A stretch of 5,639 nt of DNA from JAKLEX01 sp035327525 (GTDB lineage: Bacteria; Patescibacteriota; Minisyncoccia; Phycocordibacterales; JAACPR01). Positions 1 to 4,368 of the stretch are shown here, piece after piece. Where the stretch lies: positions 1 to 5,639 of the forward strand of contig DAOLDC010000025.1 in NCBI GenBank assembly GCA_035327525.1, written 5' to 3'. The notes under the pieces are model-generated. The model had not been told where the DNA came from and ran no database searches. It worked only from the letters and a program-made list of their open reading frames with translations. The position numbers were made by a program, and so were the translations under genes. The number at the start of each line of letters is the position of its first letter. Positions within the stretch are counted from its first letter, which is position 1.

Positions 1-659
1 GGAGTCGAAATTCTTTTCCAATCTTTTGTTAAAATGATTTTGATGTCGATTTTTTCTGCACATTTCTGGATCGTCTGAGGCAATCCGAATTCGCCGTTAT
101 CAATTTTTGTCATTTCCGTTTCAAATATTTCTTTTGTCAGAACGCATGCGCCAGTATAGATATAGTTATAATTGATTTTTCCCTCCGGATCAGCGACTAT
201 GTCCAACAGGTGCATTGATTCGTCTACGATAAATTTTGCGGTGGCGGGGAGGCGATCAGAGTCATAGCAGAGCATCGCCCACTCATTCTGTGCAGTTTTC
301 GATAATTTTTCCAAATCGGTGCGTGAATAAATATCGTCCGCCATCAGGACCATAAAATTTTCTGTTGGGGTCGACTGTAAATATTCTCTTGCAGTCCATA
401 GCGCATCAGCCGTTCCAAGTAGAGTGGTTTGTTCAAAATATCTAATAGGTTTACCATTATAAGAGTCGCCGAATTCTTTTTTTATTTTTTCACCAAAATA
501 TCCGACAACAATTATTATTTCACTAACCAAATCGGAAATGTTTTTTAGTTTATTTTCTAGCAAACTTTCGCCTTGAAAATGCAGAAGTGGCTTCGGTGTT
601 TCAACCGTCAAATGCGCCATTCTGGTACCTTTTCCAGCTGATAATATAATCGCTTTCAT
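1..659 (-). CDS. Sugar-phosphate nucleotidyltransferase, C-terminus beyond window edge
   Basis: This reading frame starts at the ATG at 659 and stays open for 219 codons to the left edge, so only the N-terminal part is present. It opens with MKAIILSAGKGTRM, the signature (GxGTR, residues 9-13) of Rossmann-type enzymes that transfer NMP from an NTP to a sugar phosphate. TPK at 21-23 supplies the usual lysine of the nucleotide site. LGTADAL (81-87) matches the base-recognition segment, and MADD (106-109) sits where the metal-binding aspartate is expected. TGACVLTKEIFE (169-180) is the typical late core strand and helix. Such enzymes (glucose-1-phosphate thymidylyl-/uridylyltransferase, mannose-1-phosphate guanylyltransferase) make activated sugars for cell-surface glycans in the cytoplasm. 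The sugar and nucleotide cannot be told from this part. There is no SD site before the ATG; the leader is short and AT-only. Confidence 0.88.
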   Translation of the reverse strand, partial: MKAIILSAGKGTRMAHLTVETPKPLLHFQGESLLENKLKNISDLVSEIIIVVGYFGEKIKKEFGDSYNGKPIRYFEQTTLLGTADALWTAREYLQSTPTENFMVLMADDIYSRTDLEKLSKTAQNEWAMLCYDSDRLPATAKFIVDESMHLLDIVADPEGKINYNYIYTGACVLTKEIFETEMTKIDNGEFGLPQTIQKCAEKIDIKIILTKDWKRIST

Positions 660-676
660 TTTTATTTATTATTTTA

Positions 677-685
677 AATATAACA
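677..685 (-). promoter_or_regulatory. Extended -10 promoter of the nucleotidyltransferase gene
   Basis: On the minus strand the sequence reads TGTTATATT, a TGn plus -10 hexamer, 17 nt before the ATG at 659. No convincing -35 is seen. Transcription would start about 10 nt before the ATG, giving a very short leader without an SD site. It lies just beyond the terminator of the upstream gene, so the two genes are separate units. Confidence 0.45.
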
Positions 686-705
686 TATTCATCTAAATTT
701 TTTAT

Positions 706-740
706 AAAAAAATACTCCCGCAATAATCAAATCGCGGGAG
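706..740 (-). terminator. Intrinsic terminator of the 115-aa gene
   Basis: A perfect 7-bp stem pairs CTCCCGC (715-721) with GCGGGAG (734-740) around a 12-nt loop. Reading on the minus strand it is followed by a run of seven T (706-712). It lies about 45 nt beyond the stop of the 788-1135 gene. There is no T-run on the plus side, so it acts in one direction. Confidence 0.85.
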
Positions 741-787
741 CATGGGTTGTTGCTTCTACAAGGTTCCTTATGACTGTTCATACAAAC

Positions 788-1135
788 TTAGAAACTTGCG
801 CGCGGAACCGCTTCGAAATGACATGCTCTGAATAGGTCCTTAAATTCTTCCACTTTTATCAGCCACATGGCCGACAAAACAGTACCATCTTTTTCGACAA
901 TTTGCCCGAAAAAAACGTTTTCAACGATCAAACCATCGACGCAGGCTTCTTCGGGAATTATATTCCCGGCAGTATCTCGAAACTCAATCCCTTCTCGAAA
1001 AATGACCCAGTCACCGATTTCAAAAGGTTGAAATTCATTACTTTCGAACGAGTGGGCGATCACGGCTGATGCTACTTCCGATTCTATCTTGAGTGTGTCA
1101 AATTTTTTACCATCTTTCAGTATTAATGCCACCAT
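788..1135 (-). CDS. Small protein of unknown function (115 aa)
   Basis: I do not recognise this protein. The start is well supported: GGAGG lies 5 nt before the ATG, a promoter lies upstream and a terminator downstream. The chain is soluble and rich in alternating hydrophobic residues (for example MVALILKDGKKF and VDGLIVENVFFGQIVEKDG), suggesting a mostly beta fold with a Gly-Asp turn (GDWVIFREG, 41-49). It has no signal peptide or membrane segment and only two cysteines (65 and 105). It is a single-gene unit, divergent from the membrane-protein gene at 1266, with the two promoters back to back in about 70 bp. Its codon use is less AT-rich than the plus-strand neighbours, like the other small minus-strand genes here. 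Its function cannot be inferred. Confidence 0.78.
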   Translation of the reverse strand: MVALILKDGKKFDTLKIESEVASAVIAHSFESNEFQPFEIGDWVIFREGIEFRDTAGNIIPEEACVDGLIVENVFFGQIVEKDGTVLSAMWLIKVEEFKDLFRACHFEAVPRASF

Positions 1136-1140
1136 TTGTT

Positions 1141-1209
1141 CCTCCGTTGTTTTGTGTTGTTGTTCCGTGCTCTGTTTTCGAGATTATAACATTATTATGA
1201 TTTTGTCAA
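1141..1209 (-). promoter_or_regulatory. Promoter and strong SD site of the 115-aa gene
   Basis: On the minus strand a consensus -35 TTGACA (1204-1209) and consensus -10 TATAAT (1183-1188) are separated by 15 bp, shorter than the ideal 17. A leader of about 40 nt follows, ending with GGAGG (1141-1145) 5 nt from the ATG. The -35 overlaps the short palindrome TTTGnCAAA (1202-1210). Confidence 0.75.
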
Positions 1210-1220
1210 ACCAAATTTTT

Positions 1221-1249
1221 TTGTGTTTCTGCTATTTAAATTATATACT
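1221..1249 (+). promoter_or_regulatory. Probable promoter of the membrane-protein gene
   Basis: TTGTGT (1221-1226) and TATACT (1244-1249) are spaced by 17 bp, with the ATG 16 nt after the -10. The leader would be about 9-10 nt and contains no SD site. This promoter is divergent from the one at 1183-1209. Confidence 0.5.
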
Positions 1250-1265
1250 TAACAAATAATATTTT

Positions 1266-1721
1266 ATGCTTAATTTTGATTTAATTGGATTATTTATATT
1301 TATTTCTGGATTTATAATCGGACTTGGTGCCGTTATGGTAATTGATATTCACGGTTTTCTAGGTAGAAAATCATCATACTGGACAGAAGCGACGACACGA
1401 ACGCACAAAGTGACGAAGCCGCTTATTTGGATTGGAATTATGCTCGCAATAATCGGTGGCATGATTTTTTATAGAAACGAATCTTTTTCTGGAATACCGA
1501 TGTATCACGCATTGATTGCCTGTATTCTTATTCTCAACGGTCTATTTTTGTCTTTTTATGTTAGTCCTTTTTTGCTAAAAAGAGAAGAAGAGGGAAGGCA
1601 AACTGAACTTTTGCCAAATTCACTCCAAAACAAAATAATTGTTGGTTTGATAATTTCTGATATTGGTTGGTGGCTTGGACTTTTTCTTTTGGTATATTAT
1701 GCGATTGGTAAAAATATTTGA
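1266..1721 (+). CDS. Four-helix integral membrane protein of unknown function
   Basis: This 151-aa protein has four hydrophobic stretches long enough to cross the membrane, at roughly residues 6-26, 51-69, 80-101 and 124-147. Polar loops separate them, including a charged segment KREEEGRQTE (105-114). Between helices 1 and 2 is a distinctive segment, IDIHGFLGRKSSYWTEAT (26-43), followed by THKVTKP (46-52). The loop holds D27, H29, W39 and H47, a pattern that looks conserved rather than filler and could bind a metal or cofactor, but that is inference. I recall similar membrane proteins from Patescibacteria but cannot name a family. There is no signal peptide apart from helix 1 and no SD site. 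The gene ends in TGA and has no intrinsic terminator of its own on this strand. Confidence 0.8.
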   Translation: MLNFDLIGLFIFISGFIIGLGAVMVIDIHGFLGRKSSYWTEATTRTHKVTKPLIWIGIMLAIIGGMIFYRNESFSGIPMYHALIACILILNGLFLSFYVSPFLLKREEEGRQTELLPNSLQNKIIVGLIISDIGWWLGLFLLVYYAIGKNI

Positions 1722-1750
1722 ACTTAATGGGATATTTCGATAAATAAAAT

Positions 1751-1779
1751 AAAAAAATCACCAGCATTGCTACTGGTGA
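1751..1779 (-). terminator. Intrinsic terminator downstream of the tRNA
   Basis: A perfect 7-bp stem (TCACCAG 1758-1764 with CTGGTGA 1773-1779) has an 8-nt loop and, on the minus strand, is followed by seven T and then more AT. It begins 4 nt after the encoded CCA of the tRNA, so it ends the tRNA transcript. Confidence 0.87.
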
Positions 1780-1782
1780 AAT

Positions 1783-1947
1783 TGGTGGAGTTGCCAGGAT
1801 TTGAACCTGGGACCTCACGAGTTATAATCGTGCGCTCTACCTCGGACAGATGAAACTAAAACGATTCGCTTTGCGGGGTATTTGCAACTACCGTCGCTCG
1901 GCTTGTCGGACCATTCCGAGTGCCATTATTTTCTGAGCTACAACTCC
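1783..1947 (-). tRNA. tRNA with a 91-nt insertion in the D-loop; predicted anticodon AUA
   Basis: Read on the minus strand this is a complete tRNA cloverleaf interrupted once. The acceptor stem GGAGTTG/CAACTCC, D-stem GCTC/GAGC, anticodon stem CACGA/TCGTG and T-stem CCAGG/CCTGG are all perfectly Watson-Crick paired. The T-loop is TTCAAAT, the variable loop AGGTC, the discriminator A, and CCA is encoded (1783-1785). Between G15 (1933) and the G18-G19 pair (1841-1840) lie 91 extra bases (1842-1932). Without them the RNA would be 74 nt. The 7-nt anticodon loop TTATAAC puts AUA at positions 34-36, which would read the Tyr codon UAU. However, the short variable loop is unlike bacterial tRNA-Tyr, so the amino acid is left open. 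The gene starts 15 nt after the stop of the 98-aa gene and has its own terminator. It could be a functional tRNA with an intron or giant D-loop, or a repurposed tRNA-like RNA. Confidence 0.8.
1842..1932 (-). other. Insertion within the tRNA D-loop (intron or D-loop expansion)
   Basis: This 91-nt segment sits exactly at D-loop positions 16-17, the place where tRNAs vary in length. It appears less AT-rich than the surrounding intergenic DNA. It can form several short helices: TCGGA/TCCGA with a 4-nt loop, GGTA/TACC, and CGC-AAA-GCG. A competing 6-bp pairing of CTCGGA (1915-1920) with TCCGAG (1841-1846) would close most of the insert. I see none of the conserved core of a group I intron, and it is too short to be one. 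Confidence 0.6.
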
Positions 1948-1962
1948 TTTTTTAATTCAAAT

Positions 1963-2259
1963 TTACGTGTACTCAACCCCGACGAGCACCACAAATTCGA
2001 CACGCAAAGATATTTCAGTTTTTACGATGATGTCGTAAAGAAACTTTAATTCCTTCTGGCTGCGACCGTACAAACGTACAAACGGTTTGCATCGTCCGTT
2101 ACCATCGACCACTTCCTTTTCAGGATGAAGGGTAAAAAGTATTTCATCAAATACCGTCGTTTTTCCCAATTCGTAATGTTTTGCCAATTCGGCAAGTACT
2201 TTTTCCCTTATTTTGTACGTCTCATCGAGCCCGAACCCAATTATTTCAATATTAGGCAT
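1963..2259 (-). CDS. Small protein, possible tautomerase-fold (98 aa)
   Basis: The gene starts at an ATG 5 nt after a strong GGAGG. The product begins Met-Pro-Asn-Ile-Glu-Ile, and a proline directly after the initiator Met in a first beta strand is the hallmark of the tautomerase/4-oxalocrotonate tautomerase superfamily, where Pro becomes the catalytic N-terminal base. A helix (about 13-30) and strands (36-45 and 85-95) would fit that small alpha/beta fold. PFVRLYGRSQKEL (59-71) offers arginines that could bind a carboxylate. No specific reaction can be assigned and the family call is only a fold guess. No terminator lies between its stop and the tRNA 15 nt downstream, so the two may be co-transcribed up to the hairpin at 1751-1779. 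Confidence 0.72.
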   Translation of the reverse strand: MPNIEIIGFGLDETYKIREKVLAELAKHYELGKTTVFDEILFTLHPEKEVVDGNGRCKPFVRLYGRSQKELKFLYDIIVKTEISLRVEFVVLVGVEYT

Positions 2260-2264
2260 ATTTG

Positions 2265-2320
2265 CCTCCCTTCTTTTTTCTTTCTGATTGCAATACTAAC
2301 TCATGATCAGAAAAAGGCAA
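2265..2320 (-). promoter_or_regulatory. Promoter, SD site and operator-like repeat of the 98-aa gene
   Basis: On the minus strand TTGCCT (2315-2320) and TAGTAT (2293-2298) are spaced by 16 bp. GGGAGG (2265-2270) serves as the SD, 5 nt from the ATG. A perfect 8-bp inverted repeat, TTTCTGAT (2281-2288) and ATCAGAAA (2306-2313), brackets the -10 and would suit a dimeric repressor. Confidence 0.55.
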
Positions 2321-2360
2321 GTATTAATGAAATTTCTCGACATATCATTTTTTGATAATC

Positions 2361-2369
2361 TGATATACT
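2361..2369 (+). promoter_or_regulatory. Extended -10 of the GNAT gene; leaderless start
   Basis: TGATATACT (TGn plus TATACT) ends 6 nt before the ATG at 2376, so transcription is expected to begin at or next to the A of the start codon. There is no SD site and no good -35. The 13-mer ATAATCTGATATA (2355-2367) also occurs at the SemiSWEET promoter. Confidence 0.65.
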
Positions 2370-2375
2370 TTTTAT

Positions 2376-2930
2376 ATGGAAAAAGAACCAAATAGTGAAA
2401 GAATGCATGTAAATATATCTCCTATAACACCCGAGGATATTTATCAGGCAAATGAGGTTTTTTATAAAACATGGCTAGACACTTATCCTAACGAAAAATT
2501 GGGTATTACAGAAGATGATATTCATCATAAATTTCAACAAAAAGACGAAGAATTTTTTGAAAGAAAAAAGAAAGAGATTGCAAATCTTCCAGAAGGATCT
2601 GGTTATTTGGTTGCTAGGGTAGAGGACAAAATAGTTGGTGTTGTTATTTATTTTTCAAATAAAGAGCTAAATGAAATCAAAGCCATATATGTATTACCCG
2701 AATATCAGGGACACGGTATTGGATTCAAATTATGGAAAGAAGCATTATTAGATTTTGATGATACAAAAGATTCATTTGTAAATGTGGCAGATTATAACAA
2801 AAATGCGATTGCCTTTTATGAAAAATTAGGTTTTGTTGATACGGGAAATCGATTTGCAGACGAAAGGTTCAAACTAAAAAGTGGATCTGTAATTCCAGAA
2901 ATGAGGATGATTAGAAAAGCGGGTATTTGA
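2376..2930 (+). CDS. GNAT-family N-acetyltransferase
   Basis: This 184-aa protein has the GNAT layout and is of usual length. After a short leader tail, strand and helix ISPITPEDIYQANEVFYKTW (14-33) open the fold. GYLVARVEDKIVGVVIYF (76-93) forms the central hairpin. IKAIYVLPEYQGHGIGFKLW (101-120) is motif A, with QGHGIG (111-116) as the loop that binds the acetyl-CoA pyrophosphate. NVADYNKNAIAFYEKLGF (136-153) is motif B, with the usual Asn and Tyr. The enzyme would transfer an acetyl group from acetyl-CoA to an amine in the cytoplasm; small molecule, antibiotic, peptide and ribosomal protein are all possible and the sequence does not decide. The start at 2376 is preferred over the in-frame ATG at 2403 because the -10 lies exactly 6 nt upstream. 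Coding is strongly AT-rich. It ends in TGA and no terminator is seen on this strand. Confidence 0.9.
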   Translation: MEKEPNSERMHVNISPITPEDIYQANEVFYKTWLDTYPNEKLGITEDDIHHKFQQKDEEFFERKKKEIANLPEGSGYLVARVEDKIVGVVIYFSNKELNEIKAIYVLPEYQGHGIGFKLWKEALLDFDDTKDSFVNVADYNKNAIAFYEKLGFVDTGNRFADERFKLKSGSVIPEMRMIRKAGI

Positions 2931-2943
2931 AATATTTATAAAT

Positions 2944-2993
2944 AAAAAAACCACACGTTGTTTTGTGTGGCCCGAGATTCCATTACAATCTCG
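2944..2993 (-). terminator. Intrinsic terminator with two hairpins in tandem
   Basis: On the minus strand, after the stop of the 91-aa gene, comes first a perfect 7-bp hairpin (CGAGATT 2973-2979 with AATCTCG 2987-2993, 7-nt loop). Two bases later comes a second 6-bp hairpin (CCACAC 2951-2956 with GTGTGG 2965-2970), followed by seven T (2944-2950). The second alone is a classic terminator; the first may protect the 3' end or support termination. Confidence 0.83.
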
Positions 2994-3005
2994 AAAGTTT
3001 GAGCA

Positions 3006-3281
3006 TCAGGACACCGGCTTTTCATTCACCACAAATTCGATTTGATGACGAAAGACGGGTCTGTCCTCATCTCGCTCGATGATGGTTGTCATATTGGCGA
3101 GGGAAATGAGACGGACTGTTCCTTCGCGCTGACTTTTGTCTTTGGGCAGAATGAGCCAGAAGGCTCCTTCACTTATTGCAGAGTCGAAATCGACATCAGC
3201 AAAGCGTACTGCTTCTGTAGGTTGAGCAGTCTTCAACATTTGAGGTTTGTTACGATTCTCAACTTTTCTGCGTATGTGCAT
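3006..3281 (-). CDS. Small protein of unknown function (91 aa)
   Basis: I do not recognise this protein. The start is supported by GGGAG (3289-3293) 7 nt upstream, a promoter behind it and a double-hairpin terminator after the TGA stop. The product has a basic N-terminus (MHIRRKVENRNK), a segment EGAFWLILPKDKSQREGTVRLISL (38-61) that looks like paired beta strands, and a charged tail. It has no membrane helix, signal peptide or cysteine. The upstream SemiSWEET gene runs in the same direction and shows no terminator, so some read-through into this gene is possible. Codon use is less AT-rich than in the GNAT gene next door. Confidence 0.7.
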   Translation of the reverse strand: MHIRRKVENRNKPQMLKTAQPTEAVRFADVDFDSAISEGAFWLILPKDKSQREGTVRLISLANMTTIIERDEDRPVFRHQIEFVVNEKPVS

Positions 3282-3322
3282 GATCTTACTCCCTTCTTTG
3301 GTTTGTATACTCTGCTTTTGAT

Positions 3323-3350
3323 ATTATATTTTTACTTGATAATGTCAAGT
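3323..3350 (-). promoter_or_regulatory. Promoter of the 91-aa gene with a palindrome over the -35
   Basis: On the minus strand a consensus TTGACA (3343-3348) and consensus TATAAT (3323-3328) are only 14 bp apart. A -10 shifted to TAATAT (3321-3326) would give 16 bp. The -35 lies inside the inverted repeat ACTTGA-5 nt-TCAAGT (3334-3350), which would let a dimeric repressor block it. Confidence 0.6.
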
Positions 3351-3440
3351 TATTTAAATACGTCGCAAAATTTTTTTGGTGGGTTTTAAATTCCTAAAAA
3401 TTCTATAAATTTATTGAAATACTTTGAAATTTTGGTGGTT

Positions 3441-3467
3441 GTTGAGGTGATGTAACAATGTTAGAGC
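3441..3467 (+). repeat. Imperfect 27-bp motif, copy A
   Basis: The segment begins GTTGAGGT and ends AATGTTAGAGC. It matches the copy at 4551-4577 in the same register without gaps (about 18 of 27 positions). It ends directly at the SemiSWEET stop codon. The similarity is weak and could be chance. Confidence 0.3.
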
Positions 3468-3725
3468 CTATCTATAAATTCGAAATTGAACAACCACAAC
3501 CCAAGACATTATTGCACCGAGTGACATGGGTATAATCAGAACAAGATCTTTTAGGGTAAATCCGTATATTACCCAAAAAGTATAAGATATGGCCAAAATT
3601 ATAAAATAGAATTTTGATAAACCTTCGACACTTTTTCTTTTTTGGTTTTTCCTAACTTGAGATGCCGGTCCTATGCCAGTAACCACCAATGATAAAACCA
3701 CAGTAAAAATTCCGATTATGTCCAT
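3468..3725 (-). CDS. SemiSWEET-family sugar transporter (PQ-loop)
   Basis: This 85-aa protein has three membrane helices (about 3-20, 38-56 and 61-80), the layout of bacterial SemiSWEETs, which pair as dimers to form a facilitative sugar channel across the inner membrane. The segment SQVRKNQKRKSVEGLS (22-37) matches the loop after helix 1, FWVIYGF (50-56) carries the conserved pocket Trp (W51), and the third helix follows a short LKDL turn. Two canonical positions differ: the PQ dipeptide of helix 1 is Ser-Gln (22-23), and the pocket Asn expected in helix 3 is Met67 (PMS). The substrate may therefore not be a simple sugar. The start is set by an extended -10 ending 6 nt upstream, predicting leaderless translation. 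No terminator follows. Its nearest partners here are genes of unknown function, so the context gives no pathway. Confidence 0.85.
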   Translation of the reverse strand: MDIIGIFTVVLSLVVTGIGPASQVRKNQKRKSVEGLSKFYFIILAISYTFWVIYGFTLKDLVLIIPMSLGAIMSWVVVVQFRIYR

Positions 3726-3731
3726 TTGGAA

Positions 3732-3740
3732 ATTATATCA
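3732..3740 (-). promoter_or_regulatory. Extended -10 of the SemiSWEET gene; leaderless start
   Basis: On the minus strand TGATATAAT ends 6 nt before the ATG at 3725, so the mRNA should begin at the start codon. A second TATAAT-like box lies just upstream (3742-3749). ATAATCTGATATA (3734-3746) is identical to the GNAT promoter. Confidence 0.68.
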
Positions 3741-3922
3741 GATTATATAGAATTGTTTGAAATTGTGGAGATAAGGCGTAAAACATTGAACGTTCTAAAA
3801 GACTATCCATTTCGGTTTCGGGCCCACTATAATTTGAGTCAGGGCTTGCAAAAGGCGTCGGAAATAGCTTGGGTTTTTAATATAGAGGAGACACAATAAG
3901 GGTATTAGAATATTTAATAGAC
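3741..3922 (+). other. Gene-poor stretch with possible decayed reading frame
   Basis: No convincing gene is seen in this stretch. On the plus strand a frame is open from about 3696 to the TAA at 3897-3899, without an ATG; from TTG 3753 it would encode 48 residues ending NIEETQ. Right after it, GAGGAG (3885-3890) lies 5 nt before an ATA codon that opens a 15-codon frame (IRVLEYLIDKKKPRE, stop 3941). A TATAAT occurs at 3828-3833. These could be remains of a lost gene whose start codon decayed from ATG to ATA, or chance. Confidence 0.25.
3765..3791 (+). repeat. Imperfect 27-bp motif, copy B
   Basis: It starts GTGGAGAT, identical to copy C for those 8 bases, and ends TTGAAC; the middle is poorly matched. 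It is followed by GTTCTAA, making a near-palindrome (GAACGTTC) at the join. It lies just upstream of the SemiSWEET promoter, so SemiSWEET sits between copies A and B. Confidence 0.25.
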
Positions 3923-3973
3923 AAAAAGAAGCCCCGCGAATGAATCCAACGGAGATTCTTTTCGACGGGGCTT
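3923..3973 (-). terminator. Long intrinsic terminator of the 118-aa gene
   Basis: On the minus strand an 8-bp base (CGGGGCTT 3966-3973 with AAGCCCCG 3929-3936) extends, past one bulged base, through CGAA/TTCG and then GAATC/GATTC, about 17 pairs in all. Then come one C and five T (3923-3927). It starts 15 nt after the stop of the gene. Confidence 0.88.
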
Positions 3974-3988
3974 GTGCCAGACTAGCGC

Positions 3989-4345
3989 TTATTTTTCTGA
4001 CGATTTATTTCCATAGAAAATGGCCTTATTGCGGATTTGGAATGGACACAGGCGACCAATCCAGAACTCCCCGCAGACCACACCAGCTTTTTGGCCGACT
4101 TTTTCCTTGGGAATCAGTAAAATTTTCGCGATGGAAAATTCGCGGATTGCATCGTCTCTGAAGGTCAGGGTGAGGTTCTTCTTTGAGAAGCGAAGTAGAA
4201 CGACATCAGTCTTCAGTAATACGGCGTTAATAAATGCTCCAATGTATATCGGCACTTCCATATTGTGTTCCTCAACAGCAATACTGTCCTGACCGTTTGC
4301 AATACTGTTAAGATAAGCAACATATACTTCCAATCTGTGTTTCAT
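3989..4345 (-). CDS. Small protein of unknown function (118 aa)
   Basis: I do not recognise this protein. The start is supported by AAGGAG (4354-4359) 8 nt before the ATG, a strong promoter and a long 5' leader; a clear terminator follows. The sequence opens with a helix-like segment (MKHRLEVYVAYLNSI). It continues with hydrophobic strands (VPIYIGAFINAVLLKTDVVL, 31-50, and SIAKILLIPK, 71-80), a basic stretch and two cysteines (91 and 100). Residues 31-50 are hydrophobic enough to be a buried helix but are interrupted by charges, so I do not call it a membrane protein. Neighbours do not suggest a role. The strong promoter and hairpin-protected leader suggest high or stable expression. Confidence 0.72.
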   Translation of the reverse strand: MKHRLEVYVAYLNSIANGQDSIAVEEHNMEVPIYIGAFINAVLLKTDVVLLRFSKKNLTLTFRDDAIREFSIAKILLIPKEKVGQKAGVVCGEFWIGRLCPFQIRNKAIFYGNKSSEK

Positions 4346-4368
4346 CTCTGGTACTCCTTTTCTATTTT

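Noticed and set aside
1561..1818. Minus-strand open frame of 85 codons starting MRSQVQILATPP
   Set aside because: Its start lies in the T-arm of the tRNA, it runs through the terminator and then against the coding strand of the membrane protein. It is a chance frame.
1842..1932. Group I intron or tmRNA as the explanation of the long tRNA
   Set aside because: The insert is 91 nt, too short for a group I core, and lacks its conserved pairing segments. A tmRNA would lack a normal D-stem and anticodon stem, which are both intact here.
2125..2355. Plus-strand open frame of 76 codons
   Set aside because: It lies antisense to the 98-aa gene and its promoter. The minus frame has an SD, promoter and a plausible protein; this one has none.
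3042..3389. Plus-strand open frame of 115 codons
   Set aside because: It is antisense to the 91-aa gene and runs through its SD and promoter; no SD or promoter of its own.
3940..4292. Plus-strand open frames overlapping the 118-aa gene
   Set aside because: They are antisense shadows, one starting inside the terminator hairpin. The minus gene has a full set of expression signals.
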